The notes under the pieces are model-generated. The model saw only the letters and a list, made by a program, of their open reading frames with translations, had not been told where the DNA came from and did not search any database. Positions 44,008-54,086 of a stretch of DNA of 64,000 nucleotides are shown here, in pieces. Made by a program: the position numbers and the translations under genes. The number at the start of each line of letters is the position of its first letter. The first letter of the stretch is position 1. This DNA comes from an uncultured Pelagibacteraceae bacterium (GTDB lineage: Bacteria; Pseudomonadota; Alphaproteobacteria; Pelagibacterales; Pelagibacteraceae): the NCBI GenBank assembly GCA_902622545.1, contig CACNQD010000002.1:124001-188000 (forward strand), in the 5' to 3' direction.

Positions 44008-44811
44008 ATGAAAAAGATTTTAATTATTGGAAAAAGAGGATTTATTGGAAAAAACTTAAAAAAATTTTTAAAAATTAAACATAAAGTCAAATTAATAAGT
44101 TTCAAGAATGCTCTTAGTTTCAAGCAAATTAATAAGTACAATTTTGTTATTAATTCATCAATAAATAGAGATTACATTACAAAAAAATATAATAAAAGTT
44201 TTGATAATGATCTAAAGATAGCTGAAAGAATAAAAGATAAAAAAATAATTTACATTTTTCTAAGTTCAAGAAAAGTTTATAAAGCAAAACCAAATATAAA
44301 AGAGAAAAGCAAGTTACTTCCAAAATCTAATTACTCAAAAAACAAATTAAAGACTGAGAAAAAATTATATAAAATATTTAAAAATGATTTAATTGTTTTG
44401 AGAATTTCTAATATAATAGGAAATAAATCAAACATTGGTCAAAGCTTACATAAAACATTTGTAGATATTTTTTATAAGAAAGCCAAAAAAGGTATAATTT
44501 ATAATAATAAGAAAAATTATAAAGACTTCATATCAATTGAAAAGTTTTGTGAAATTGTTAGTATGATTATTCATAAAAATTTAAGAGGTACTTTTAATGT
44601 TTCAATTGGTAAAAAAGTTTTCTTAAATGATCTAGTTAAATGGCTTAATCATTTTAATCAAAGAAAATTTAAAATTGTTAATTATAACAAGGCTCACGAA
44701 AAAAACTTCTATTTAAATAACAGAAAATTAATGTCTAAAATAAAAATATCTAATAATTTAGAAAGTTTAAAAAAAGATTGTATTAATTTGAGTAAAAAAC
44801 TATTTAAATAA
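44008..44811 (+). CDS. NAD-dependent epimerase/dehydratase (extended SDR)
   Basis: A 267-aa short-chain dehydrogenase of the sugar-nucleotide type. It has the Rossmann motif GKRGFIGKN, FLSSRKVY for the catalytic Ser, and YSKNK with the catalytic Tyr and Lys. I start at ATG 44008, 2 bp after the glycosyltransferase stop, rather than the in-frame codon upstream that overlaps it. Strikingly Lys-rich. It overlaps the convergent pyrC gene by 8 nt. Confidence 0.85.
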   Translation: MKKILIIGKRGFIGKNLKKFLKIKHKVKLISFKNALSFKQINKYNFVINSSINRDYITKKYNKSFDNDLKIAERIKDKKIIYIFLSSRKVYKAKPNIKEKSKLLPKSNYSKNKLKTEKKLYKIFKNDLIVLRISNIIGNKSNIGQSLHKTFVDIFYKKAKKGIIYNNKKNYKDFISIEKFCEIVSMIIHKNLRGTFNVSIGKKVFLNDLVKWLNHFNQRKFKIVNYNKAHEKNFYLNNRKLMSKIKISNNLESLKKDCINLSKKLFK

Positions 44812-46108
44812 ATTCTAAAGGGGTTCCCTCAGGTTCACCAATTAGTGAACCATTTTTCATTTTTATCTTGCCTGCAATTATAGTTGCTACCGGTGAACCT
44901 TTAAATGTCTCGCCATGGTAAGGTGACCATTTACATTTGCTTTGCATATCCTTGTTATCGATTGTAATTTTTTTGTTTAAATCTACTATTGTAAGATCGG
45001 CATCAAAGTCTTTTTTGATGTATCCTTTATTTTTAACACCAAATATTTTAACAGGATTTTCACAAATAAATTTAATTAATTGTTCTAATTTTAATTTTCC
45101 ATTATTGATATGATTTAACATAACAGGTAGCAATGTTTGTACCCCAGGCATGCCTGAAGGTGAATCTGGATAAGTTTTATCTTTATTAACCTTTAAGTGT
45201 GGTGCATGATCTGAGCCAATTGTATCATTGTAATTATTTTTTATTGCATACCAAAGACGATCTTGATGGGTTTTATCTCTAATGGGTGGATTCATTTGAG
45301 CATAAGTGCCAATTTTATCGTAACAATCAGGTGCGCAAAACGTTAAGTGTTGAGGTGTTATTTCAAATGTTATGTTACCTTTGTTTTGAGACAGAAAATC
45401 TATTTCTTCTTTTGTGGTAATATGAAGTATATGTGCCTTCTTATTAAATCTCTTTGCTATTTTGACAATTTTTCTAGTTGAAGACATGGCCACTTCTTCA
45501 TTTCTCCAAACAGGATGTGTTTTCACATTCCCTTTTTCAATTAACTTTTTTCTAATTTTAAGTATTTCCTCATCTTCCGAATGTACAGCAACTACCTTTG
45601 ATGCATACTTAAACACTTTTTCTATATCATCTTCTTTGTCCACTAATAAATTTCCTGTTGAAGATCCCGCAAAAAGTTTTATTCCACAACATCCTTTTAA
45701 ATCCTGTAATTTTTCTAAGGTTTCACAATTTTCAGCCGTAGCTCCAAAAAAAAATGCGTGATTACAGTACATTTTTTTTGCAATGTTTATTTTTTTTTCG
45801 AATTCATCAAAATTAGTAGTAGGTGGTTTTGTATTTGGCATTTCAAAAACCGACGTTATACCTCCCATGACCGCTGCTTTACTTCCAGAATTAAGATCTT
45901 CAGTATCTGTTGAGCCCGGTTCTCTAAAATGAACTTGTGTATCAATGCAACCAGGAAGAACTGTTAAATTTTCCGCATCATAGGTATCTTTCGATTCTTG
46001 CTCGAAATTTCCTATATTTACAATTTTGCCTTCTTTAATGCCTATATCTTGTTTTTCAAGTTTTCCATTAATATAACAATTGCCGTTTATAATTTTTAAA
46101 TCTAACAT
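44804..46108 (-). CDS. pyrC: dihydroorotase (class I amidohydrolase)
   Basis: Third step of pyrimidine synthesis, closing carbamoyl aspartate to dihydroorotate. The 434-aa length and motifs DTQVHFREPGSTDTEDL, FEMPNTKPPT and TIGSDHAPHLKVNKD fit. The first histidine of the usual H-x-H metal pair is Gln here (QVH). I recall a dihydroorotase subgroup with the same change, but a related amidohydrolase remains possible. No other pyr gene is nearby. Confidence 0.83.
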   Translation of the reverse strand: MLDLKIINGNCYINGKLEKQDIGIKEGKIVNIGNFEQESKDTYDAENLTVLPGCIDTQVHFREPGSTDTEDLNSGSKAAVMGGITSVFEMPNTKPPTTNFDEFEKKINIAKKMYCNHAFFFGATAENCETLEKLQDLKGCCGIKLFAGSSTGNLLVDKEDDIEKVFKYASKVVAVHSEDEEILKIRKKLIEKGNVKTHPVWRNEEVAMSSTRKIVKIAKRFNKKAHILHITTKEEIDFLSQNKGNITFEITPQHLTFCAPDCYDKIGTYAQMNPPIRDKTHQDRLWYAIKNNYNDTIGSDHAPHLKVNKDKTYPDSPSGMPGVQTLLPVMLNHINNGKLKLEQLIKFICENPVKIFGVKNKGYIKKDFDADLTIVDLNKKITIDNKDMQSKCKWSPYHGETFKGSPVATIIAGKIKMKNGSLIGEPEGTPLEFI

Positions 46109-46152
46109 TATTTTAAAAATCTTATTATATTATAAAATATAAGTTATCAATT

Positions 46153-47046
46153 ATGATTAATAAAAAATTTGTATTTATTCTAGAGGACAGAGGAGTTTTG
46201 TACATTAATGGATCTGACACAAATGAGTTTCTTCAAAATTTAATAACAAACGACATTTATAAAGTTAATGATAAAAACAGTTGTTATGCCTCATTGTTAA
46301 CGCCTCAAGGTAAGTATTTATATGACTTCATAGTTGTAAAACATAAAAATGGTTTTTTTTTAGATTGTGAAAAAAGTATTGCAGAAGAATTATATAAAAA
46401 AATAATCTCTTATAAATTGAGATCTAAGGTGGAAATTTTAAATTTAAGTAACGAATTTGTTGTTGCTGCTTTTTCATATTCTAAATTTTTAGAATTTGAA
46501 GGAGCTCAAGACTTGCCTGGTTTCACCACTAAATATAGAGAAGATCCGGTCTTTCTAGATCCAAGAAACAAAGAATTGGGGGGAAGATTAATAATCAATT
46601 TAGAAAAATTATATTTATCTTTAAAAAAATTAAATCTCAAATCCGAGGATCCTGATATATATTATGATTATAGTTTCAATCTGGGAATTCCTCAATTACA
46701 AACTAATTTGTTAAAAGAAAAATTATTTGGAATTGAATGTAATTTTGAAGAACTTAATGCAATAGATTTCAAAAAAGGGTGTTATATAGGACAAGAAAAT
46801 ACTTCAAGAATAAAACTTAAAAACAAATTAAATAAGCGACTTTTACCTTTTAAAATTCTAAATGGTTCATTGTCAAAAGATGATAATATTAAATATAACG
46901 AAAAAGAAATTGGAAAGGCTTTAATATCAAAAAAATATAACTTTGGTTTGGTTAAATTAAATAATGATATCTTCAGTTTTGATAAGGTTTTTAAATGCGG
47001 GAATGCAGAAATTAAATTTTTTAAACCTGATTGGCTTAATTTATGA
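46153..47046 (+). CDS. ygfZ: YgfZ/GcvT-like folate-binding iron-sulfur repair protein
   Basis: A 297-aa protein related to the GcvT aminomethyltransferase. The key motif KGCYIGQE (about residues 205-212) identifies YgfZ/IBA57, which supports maturation or repair of some iron-sulfur enzymes with folate. The N-terminal DRGVLYINGSDTNEFLQNLITND is also typical. It overlaps the cupin gene by 4 nt (ATGA) and is divergent from pyrC. Confidence 0.9.
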   Translation: MINKKFVFILEDRGVLYINGSDTNEFLQNLITNDIYKVNDKNSCYASLLTPQGKYLYDFIVVKHKNGFFLDCEKSIAEELYKKIISYKLRSKVEILNLSNEFVVAAFSYSKFLEFEGAQDLPGFTTKYREDPVFLDPRNKELGGRLIINLEKLYLSLKKLNLKSEDPDIYYDYSFNLGIPQLQTNLLKEKLFGIECNFEELNAIDFKKGCYIGQENTSRIKLKNKLNKRLLPFKILNGSLSKDDNIKYNEKEIGKALISKKYNFGLVKLNNDIFSFDKVFKCGNAEIKFFKPDWLNL

Positions 47047-47387
47047 AAAAAAGGTTAATAACAAAGATCTCTAAAATTAAATTTAAACCATTTGATAATT
47101 ATGGAAATGTTTTCAAAGGCATGGATTGGCACAAAATAACTTATGACAAAAAAACAGGCCAAGGAAGCTATATATTAAGATTAAAACCTTATACTCGAAC
47201 TCCTTTCCACAAACACTCAAATTATGAGGAGTTTTATATTTTAGATGGGCAATTAATTGATAAAGATAATACTAAATTTAACAAAGGAGACTTTGTAAGT
47301 TATAAACCTGGCACTTGTCATTCATCTTATACAAAAACAGGTTGTAAACTTTTAGTTTTCATGAGAAAAAAAAACAAATTATTATAA
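47043..47387 (+). CDS. cupin-domain protein, ChrR-like
   Basis: A 114-aa single cupin. The metal-site motif RTPFHKHSNYEEFYILDGQL is followed by the second motif YKPGTCHSSYTKTGC. It resembles the cupin half of ChrR anti-sigma factors or small dioxygenase-like proteins; the substrate is not known. Translationally coupled to ygfZ. Confidence 0.82.
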   Translation: MKKRLITKISKIKFKPFDNYGNVFKGMDWHKITYDKKTGQGSYILRLKPYTRTPFHKHSNYEEFYILDGQLIDKDNTKFNKGDFVSYKPGTCHSSYTKTGCKLLVFMRKKNKLL

Positions 47388-47392
47388 ACTTT

Positions 47393-47478
47393 TGGTGCGG
47401 CCGGAGAGACTCGAACTCTCATGGGGAAGCCCCACTTGGCCCTCAACCAAGCCTGTCTACCAGTTTCAGCACGGCCGC
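47393..47478 (-). tRNA. tRNA-Leu (anticodon GAG)
   Basis: An 86-nt tRNA with 7-bp acceptor stem GCGGCCG / CGGCCGC, discriminator A and encoded CCA (TGG at 47393-47395 on the plus strand). The anticodon stem CTTGG / CCAAG encloses TTGAGGG, giving GAG, which reads CUU and CUC leucine codons. The variable arm is long as expected for class II (GTGGGGCTTCCCCAT). The T-loop GTTCGAGTC is present. Confidence 0.97.
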
Positions 47479-47532
47479 GTATGCGTCACATTAATTGAAT
47501 GACAATCTTCTTTCAAGTTGATAGGATTACAT

Positions 47533-48522
47533 ATGGAATTTAACTCAGAAGTAAAAAAAGCAACTAATCCTATTTACGAAAAAATATCCGACATAATGCC
47601 AGAAATAGAGTGGTCTACTCACGCTCCATATATTTATGAAATTAACAAACTAAAAAAAGAAAAAAATGCGGTAATACTTGCCCATAATTATCAGACTCCA
47701 GAAATTTATCATGGTATTTCAGATTTTTCAGCCGACTCATTAGCGCTTGCAGTTGAAGCAGCAAAAACAAAAGCTGACATAATTGTTATGTGTGGAGTGC
47801 ACTTCATGGCTGAAACAGCAAAATTAATGAGCCCAAACAAAAAAGTTTTATTACCCGATATGCGTGCCGGCTGTTCGTTATCTTCCTCAATAACAGGAGA
47901 AGACGTTAGAAACTTGAAAAAAAAATATCCAGGAGTGCCGGTTGTATCATATGTTAATACCTCTGCAGATGTTAAAGCAGAAACTGATGTGTGTTGTACC
48001 TCTGCGAATGCTGTAAAAATTGTAAATTCCCTTGGTGTTAAAAAAGTTATTTTCTTACCTGATGATTATCTTGCAAAATATGTAGCAACTCAGACAGATG
48101 TTGAGATAATTTCTTGGAAAGGTACTTGTGAAGTACATGAACAATTCAACGATCAAGAAATAAATGAAATTAGAAAACATAATCCTGGTATTAAAGTTAT
48201 TGCTCATCCTGAATGCCCACCAGATGTCATAAACGCAAGCGATTTTACAGGTTCTACCAGTGGTATGATTAAATACGTAAAAGAAAATCAGCCCGAGAAA
48301 GTTATGATGGTAACAGAATGCTCAATGAGCGATAACGTACAAGTTGATAATCCTAAAGTAAAATTTATAAAACCTTGTAACTTATGTCCACATATGAAGA
48401 GAATAACTCTTCCAAAAATTTTAGATTGTTTAAAAAAAGAAACGAACGAAATTTTAATGTCTAAAGAGGTAATAGAAAAAGCTAGAAAATCTGTTGAAAG
48501 AATGACTGAAATTGGTCGTTAG
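47533..48522 (+). CDS. nadA: quinolinate synthase A
   Basis: Condenses iminoaspartate with dihydroxyacetone phosphate to quinolinate for NAD synthesis. About 329 residues from the ATG at 47533; a TTG five codons earlier is less likely. The [4Fe-4S] cysteines are in MRAGCSLS, the later ECPPD, and CNLCPHM near the C-terminus, with LAHNYQTPEIY near the N-terminus. It forms an operon with nadC. nadB is not in the window. Confidence 0.95.
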   Translation: MEFNSEVKKATNPIYEKISDIMPEIEWSTHAPYIYEINKLKKEKNAVILAHNYQTPEIYHGISDFSADSLALAVEAAKTKADIIVMCGVHFMAETAKLMSPNKKVLLPDMRAGCSLSSSITGEDVRNLKKKYPGVPVVSYVNTSADVKAETDVCCTSANAVKIVNSLGVKKVIFLPDDYLAKYVATQTDVEIISWKGTCEVHEQFNDQEINEIRKHNPGIKVIAHPECPPDVINASDFTGSTSGMIKYVKENQPEKVMMVTECSMSDNVQVDNPKVKFIKPCNLCPHMKRITLPKILDCLKKETNEILMSKEVIEKARKSVERMTEIGR

Positions 48523-48526
48523 ATCA

Positions 48527-49357
48527 GTGCAAAAAATAAACCAAAAATACATAAATAACTTAGTTCTTAAAGCTCTTGAAGAAGATTTAAAACCAAATGG
48601 TGACATAACAACAAAACTTTTAAATTCGAAAAATAAAATAGTTCAAGCTAAAATAATATCAAAACAGAGTGGAATAATATCTGGTATTAATTTTTGCAAG
48701 GCAGCTTTCAAACTTTTGGAGAGGAATAGTAAATTTTCACAGAAAATTAAAGATGGTAAAAAAGTTAAAAGAAATCAAATTATAGCTGAAATAACTGCAA
48801 AAACAAAAACGATTTTGATTGCCGAGAGAACCGCTCTTAATTTTCTTAATCATGCCTCAGGTATTTCCACCATCACTAATCTATATGTAAGCAAAGTCAA
48901 AAACAAAACTAAAATTTGTTGCACAAGAAAAACAACACCAAATTTAAGATTGTTAGAAAAATACGCTGTCAGAAAAGGTGGTGGGTATAATCATAGATAT
49001 AATCTAAGTGATGAGGTGCTTATTAAAGAAAATCATTTTAAATCAGAGACATCATTAAGAGATATAATAAAAAAATCCTTAAAAGCTAAAAAAAAAGTAA
49101 CAGTTGAGATCGAAAATTTAAGACAATTAAATAATGTCTTGGATCTTAAATTTAATAGAATTTTATTTGATAATGTAAGTCTTACTCAATTAAAAAAATA
49201 TTTAAAGATTTGTAAGGGTAAATATGAAACTGAGTATTCTGGAAACGCTAACTTAAAAAATATAACAAAAATTAGTAAGACTGGGGTAAACAGAATCTCA
49301 GTAGGTTCAATTACACATAGTGCAAAAAGTTTCGATAGTAGTTTACTTATTTTTTAA
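48527..49357 (+). CDS. nadC: nicotinate-nucleotide pyrophosphorylase (quinolinate phosphoribosyltransferase)
   Basis: Converts quinolinate and PRPP to nicotinate mononucleotide. About 276 residues; conserved DITTKLL, AERTALNFLNHASGI, TRKTTPNLRLLEKYAVRKGGG and LIKENHF. No ATG is available: I choose GTG at 48527, 4 bp after nadA; TTG at 48512 is the alternative. It overlaps the convergent ppdK by 11 nt. Confidence 0.94.
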   Translation: MQKINQKYINNLVLKALEEDLKPNGDITTKLLNSKNKIVQAKIISKQSGIISGINFCKAAFKLLERNSKFSQKIKDGKKVKRNQIIAEITAKTKTILIAERTALNFLNHASGISTITNLYVSKVKNKTKICCTRKTTPNLRLLEKYAVRKGGGYNHRYNLSDEVLIKENHFKSETSLRDIIKKSLKAKKKVTVEIENLRQLNNVLDLKFNRILFDNVSLTQLKKYLKICKGKYETEYSGNANLKNITKISKTGVNRISVGSITHSAKSFDSSLLIF

Positions 49358-52010
49358 TTAACTCAGCTTGTGCCGCAGCCAATCTTGCAACAGGAACTCT
49401 GTAAGGTGAACAAGAAACATAATTTAGTCCAGTTCTAGAACAGAAATTAATACTTTTTGGATCTCCCCCATGCTCACCACAAATACCAAGTTTAATATTT
49501 TTATTTTGTTTTTTTCCTTTTAAAGTTGCAATTTCAATTAAGTCACCAACACCATCATCAATCGAAATAAAAGGGTCAATATCAAATATTTTATTTTCAA
49601 TATAATCGTTCAAAAACTTTCCACTGTCATCTCTGCTGATACCAAAAGTTGTTTGGGTTAAGTCATTTGTTCCAAAACTAAAAAACTCAGCATGTTTTGC
49701 TATATCTTTTGCTTTTATTGCTGCTCTTGGTAATTCAATCATTGTCCCAACTAAAAAGTTTACTTTAGTTTTGTGCTCGTCTTGAACTTTTTTTGCTACC
49801 CTAATAACTAAGTCTTTCATGATTTTTATCTCTGCCTCTGTTGAGACAAGTGGGATCATTATTTCTGGCATAGTAGACTTAAGTTTTCTTTTTTTACAAT
49901 CTATTAAAGCCTCAAAAATTGCTCTGCACTGCATTTCATAAATTTCTGGAAAAGATATTCCTAATCTACATCCTCTGTGTCCAAGCATTGGGTTGTGTTC
50001 ATGTAATTCTTCTGTTCTAGATTTTATTTCGTTTACATGCAGACCTGTTACATTGCTGAGATCGCTTATCTCTTTATCGTTTTTAGGTAAAAACTCGTGT
50101 AAAGGTGGATCCAACAGCCTTACAGTTACTGGTAAGCCGCTCATAATTTCAAAAATTTCAGTAAAATCCTTCTTTTGATGAGGAAGAAGTTTAGCCAAAG
50201 CTTTATTTCTATCGTCAATAGTTTTAGATAAAATCATCTCTCTTACTGAAAGAATTCTATCTTCATCAAAAAACATATGCTCTGTTCTACATAAACCAAT
50301 TCCTTCAGCTCCGAAGTCTCTAGCAGTTTTTGTATCTAGAGGAGTTTCAGAATTAGTTCTAACTTTTAATTTCCTAAATTTATCAGCCCAATTCATCAAT
50401 TTTGAAAAATCTCCTGAAATCTCTGGTTTTATAGTTGGAACTTCTCCTAAAATTACTCTCCCTGTAGATCCATCGATTGTAATTATATCACCTTCTTTTA
50501 TTTTAATATTTGAGGAAGTTTTAAAAAGTTTATCATCATAATTAATATCGATTTCACTTGATCCAGAAACACATGGTCTACCCATGCCTCTTGCAACAAC
50601 TGCGGCGTGGCTTGTCATGCCTCCTCTAGCTGTTAAAATTCCTTTTGCTGCATGCATACCATGAATATCTTCAGGGGATGTTTCTACACGAACTAGTATT
50701 GTATCTTGCATCATGCCATTTAATCTTTCTGCTTCGTCTGATGTAAAAACTACCTTTCCACTTGTTGCACCTGGTGATGCTGGCAAACCTTTTGCGATAG
50801 TTTTTATATCTTTTGTTTCATCAAGTGTTGGATGGAGCAATGTGTCTAGTGAATTTGCATCCACTCTTAACACAGCCTCTTTTTTTGAAATTAATTTTTC
50901 TTTAACCATGTCAACAGCTATCTTCACAGCTGACTTTGCTGTTCTTTTTCCAGATCGTGTTTGAAGCATCCAAAGTTTTGAGTTTTCAACAGTAAATTCT
51001 ACATCTTGCATATCTTTATAATGTTTCTCTAAAAGTAGTAGAATTTTTTTTAATTGAGAAAATACTTTTGGCATAGCTTCCTCCATTGATTTTCCATTTG
51101 ATTTTGATTCTTTGTGTGCTTTTTTTGTAATGTAATTTGGAGTTCGAGTTCCTGCTACAACATCTTCACCCTGGGCATTAATTAAATATTCGCCATAAAT
51201 TTCATTTTTTCCATCAGATGGATTTCTTGTAAAAACAACCCCAGTTGCACAATCATCTCCCATATTTCCAAAAACCATTGATTGAACATTAACAGCTGTT
51301 CCCCATTCAGATGGTATTTGATTTAGCTTTCTATAAACTTTTGCTCTATTGCTTTCCCAAGACAAAAACACAGCAGAAATTGCTCCATATAATTGTTCAT
51401 ATACATCTTGGGGGAATTGTTTCTTTGTTTTTTCTTTAACAACATTTTTGAAATCTCTAATTAAACCATCCCAATCATTTTCATCTAGATCAGTGTCCAT
51501 TAAAACACCCTTTGTTAGCTTATAGTTTTCGATTAGTTCCTCAAAATTATAACTTTCTATTCCTAAAACAACGTTTGAATACATCTGAATGAATCTTCTG
51601 TAGCTATCTTTTGCAAACCTCATGTTAGAGGTTTTTTTAGCTAATGCGTTTACAGTTTTATCATTTAATCCAAGATTTAAAATGGTATCCATCATTCCTG
51701 GCATAGAGACTCTTGCTCCAGATCTAACTGAAACCAAAAGTGGATTGTTTAAATCACCAAATTTTTTTCCACACTCAGTCTCAACTTGTTTTAATTCAAG
51801 GTTAATAGATTTAATTAGTTTTGAATTTAATTTTTTATTATTTTTGTAAAAAATTTCACAAACTTCCGTGGAAATTGTGAAGCCAGGGGGAACTGGTAAT
51901 CCTAGTTTTCCCATTTGAGCCAAGTTCGCGCCCTTACCACCTAAGATAAATTTTGGGTTTTTTAAATTCTTTGACTTTTTAGAATTAAAATTAAAAACTA
52001 AATTACTCAT
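49347..52010 (-). CDS. ppdK: pyruvate, phosphate dikinase
   Basis: Interconverts pyruvate + ATP + Pi and phosphoenolpyruvate + AMP + PPi, serving gluconeogenesis or PPi-based glycolysis. Full length at 887 aa. It has the N-terminal ATP-grasp domain (LGGKGANLAQMGKLGLPVPPG), phosphohistidine GGMTSHAAVVARGMGRPCVSG, and C-terminal PEP-binding domain with LGICGEHGG. Its start shares one base with glyS, placing it last in a glyQ-glyS-ppdK operon. Confidence 0.97.
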   Translation of the reverse strand: MSNLVFNFNSKKSKNLKNPKFILGGKGANLAQMGKLGLPVPPGFTISTEVCEIFYKNNKKLNSKLIKSINLELKQVETECGKKFGDLNNPLLVSVRSGARVSMPGMMDTILNLGLNDKTVNALAKKTSNMRFAKDSYRRFIQMYSNVVLGIESYNFEELIENYKLTKGVLMDTDLDENDWDGLIRDFKNVVKEKTKKQFPQDVYEQLYGAISAVFLSWESNRAKVYRKLNQIPSEWGTAVNVQSMVFGNMGDDCATGVVFTRNPSDGKNEIYGEYLINAQGEDVVAGTRTPNYITKKAHKESKSNGKSMEEAMPKVFSQLKKILLLLEKHYKDMQDVEFTVENSKLWMLQTRSGKRTAKSAVKIAVDMVKEKLISKKEAVLRVDANSLDTLLHPTLDETKDIKTIAKGLPASPGATSGKVVFTSDEAERLNGMMQDTILVRVETSPEDIHGMHAAKGILTARGGMTSHAAVVARGMGRPCVSGSSEIDINYDDKLFKTSSNIKIKEGDIITIDGSTGRVILGEVPTIKPEISGDFSKLMNWADKFRKLKVRTNSETPLDTKTARDFGAEGIGLCRTEHMFFDEDRILSVREMILSKTIDDRNKALAKLLPHQKKDFTEIFEIMSGLPVTVRLLDPPLHEFLPKNDKEISDLSNVTGLHVNEIKSRTEELHEHNPMLGHRGCRLGISFPEIYEMQCRAIFEALIDCKKRKLKSTMPEIMIPLVSTEAEIKIMKDLVIRVAKKVQDEHKTKVNFLVGTMIELPRAAIKAKDIAKHAEFFSFGTNDLTQTTFGISRDDSGKFLNDYIENKIFDIDPFISIDDGVGDLIEIATLKGKKQNKNIKLGICGEHGGDPKSINFCSRTGLNYVSCSPYRVPVARLAAAQAELIKK

Positions 52011-54079
52011 TAAGCGCTCTCTATATTTGAAAAATTTATATAATTATTGAAGGTTTTACATAACAATTGTAAAAGTTCCAAACGATTTTTTTTTAAAACC
52101 TCATCATCATCATTGACGATTACATCCTCAAAAAAATTTGAAACTTCTATTTTTGCTTCTGCTAACACCTCAAGAGTTTTCTCACAATTCTCACCACTAC
52201 CTAGACTTGTAAAATATTTTCTTATTTCCTGTATCTTTTTATATAATTTTTTTTCAGAGTCATTTTTGAATAATCCTGGATCAGTAGTCTCAGACAATTC
52301 AAAGTTATTTTTTTTAATCTCATCACTTAAAATATTTGAGGCTCTTTTATATGAGAAAATAATATCTTGACCTATATTTTTATCGATTAGTTTATTTAAA
52401 ATAAATGCTTTATTAAATATTTTGTAAATTTGATCTATATTGTAACTACTCATAGAACATTCAATGATATCTGGTCTAATATTTTTTTCTTTCATATAAA
52501 ATCTCAGTCTGTCTGAAATAAACCTATATAAATCGTGTTGGGCTAGTTTGATATCAAACTTAACACCTTGTTCACTAAAAAGTAAAAAAGAATAATTTAT
52601 TATATCTTTTAATTTAATTTCTAATTTATTTTCTACTATTAGCCTAATAAGACCGATAGCAGATCTTCTTAATGCAAATGGGTCTTTTGAACTAGTGGGT
52701 TTTAAATTAATTGCAAAGAAACCTGACAGTGTATCTAACTTATCGCTCATAGCTAACGTAACAGAGTAAGGTTTTTTTGGAGTTTTAGTTTCTGGACCTA
52801 TAGGTAGATAATGTTCTCTTATAGCTAAACATATATCGTTATCAAAACCTTGTGATTTTGCAAAATGACCGCCCATTACACCTTGAAGTTCAGGGAACTC
52901 ATTTACTAAATCTGATGTCAAATCTACTTTACAAATTGAACTGGCTATCTCAACTTTTTCTTTACTTATTAGTAATTCGTCAGAAATTAAAGCACCTAAT
53001 TTTCTAAGTCTTTGAATTTTTTCAAAGTAAGATCCTAGTCCCTCAAAATAATTTAGTTTTTTTAAATTTGATATGCCCTTAACCAAATTTTGAGTTTTAT
53101 TTTTATCCCAAAAAAATTTCGCATCATTTAAACGGGCCTCGACTACATTTTCATTACCTATTTTTATTAAACCTTTACTGTCTTTATTATCTGCAACTAG
53201 AAAAAAATTATTTGTTAAATTATCTCTACTATCAAATGTTGGAAAGTACTTTTGATGAAACTGCATTGTGGTCACTAATATATCATCTGGGATCTCAAGA
53301 AATCTTTTATTAAATCTACATTTAATTATATTTGGTTTTTCAACTATGTTGGTGACTTCATTTAAAAGATTAGAGTTGAAATGAATTTTTAAGTTTTCTT
53401 TTTTTGCTATTCTGTTCAATTGATCTATAATAAACTTCTCTCTTTTTTCATTATCTAAAATAATATTTTGTGACTTAAAAAAAGCTAAGTAATCTTTAAA
53501 TCTAAAAAACTTTGTGGTTTTTTGCTCAAAATCCTTATCGATGAAAGTGATGTTCGATGAAACTAGATGATGGTATTCAAATTCCAAAGTTTTATTGTCA
53601 AAACAACATAGTATAGATTTAAGTGGCCTTCCCCAATATAGCCCATGGTCAGCCCAGCGCATCGATTTCTTCCAGGATATATTGTCTAAAATTCTTGGTA
53701 AATTTTTTTGCAAAAGGGACTTTGTTTCAATATTTTCGGATGGTTTTTTAAAGAAATAAAATTCTCCTTTATCAGTTTTTTTTTTATAAATTTTGTCTAT
53801 GGTTATCTTATATGATTTTAAAAAACCGTTTAAAGCTACCTCTGGAGCATTAATATTGGGGCCCCTAATTTCATTTGCCTTTTTAATAATTTTTTTAGAT
53901 ATATTTTCAAAGTAAACAATTAATCTATTTGGTATTGAAAAAGCTGTAGCTTCACCGCTATATTTTATCTCCTCTTTTTCTAAAAATTCTTTTAAATTTT
54001 GAAAAAAATCTTTTCTTGTCTTATTCTGTAAATTTGCAGGAATTTCCTCACTAAAAAGTTCTATAAAAAATTCTGACAT
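52010..54079 (-). CDS. glyS: glycyl-tRNA synthetase beta subunit
   Basis: Beta subunit of the alpha2beta2 bacterial glycyl-tRNA synthetase; binds tRNA-Gly. 689 aa, starting FFIELFSEEIPANLQ as is typical, with WKKSMRWADHGLYWGRPLKSILC, ELQGVMGGHFAKSQG, and DPFALRRSAIGLIRL. It lies 7 bp after glyQ and overlaps ppdK by one base. Confidence 0.96.
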   Translation of the reverse strand: MSEFFIELFSEEIPANLQNKTRKDFFQNLKEFLEKEEIKYSGEATAFSIPNRLIVYFENISKKIIKKANEIRGPNINAPEVALNGFLKSYKITIDKIYKKKTDKGEFYFFKKPSENIETKSLLQKNLPRILDNISWKKSMRWADHGLYWGRPLKSILCCFDNKTLEFEYHHLVSSNITFIDKDFEQKTTKFFRFKDYLAFFKSQNIILDNEKREKFIIDQLNRIAKKENLKIHFNSNLLNEVTNIVEKPNIIKCRFNKRFLEIPDDILVTTMQFHQKYFPTFDSRDNLTNNFFLVADNKDSKGLIKIGNENVVEARLNDAKFFWDKNKTQNLVKGISNLKKLNYFEGLGSYFEKIQRLRKLGALISDELLISKEKVEIASSICKVDLTSDLVNEFPELQGVMGGHFAKSQGFDNDICLAIREHYLPIGPETKTPKKPYSVTLAMSDKLDTLSGFFAINLKPTSSKDPFALRRSAIGLIRLIVENKLEIKLKDIINYSFLLFSEQGVKFDIKLAQHDLYRFISDRLRFYMKEKNIRPDIIECSMSSYNIDQIYKIFNKAFILNKLIDKNIGQDIIFSYKRASNILSDEIKKNNFELSETTDPGLFKNDSEKKLYKKIQEIRKYFTSLGSGENCEKTLEVLAEAKIEVSNFFEDVIVNDDDEVLKKNRLELLQLLCKTFNNYINFSNIESA

Positions 54080-54086
54080 TTATTCT

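Noticed and set aside
47393-47478. tRNA as an integration site with a phage-like island.
   Set aside because: Neighbours on both sides are housekeeping genes; no integrase and no repeated tRNA 3' end seen.
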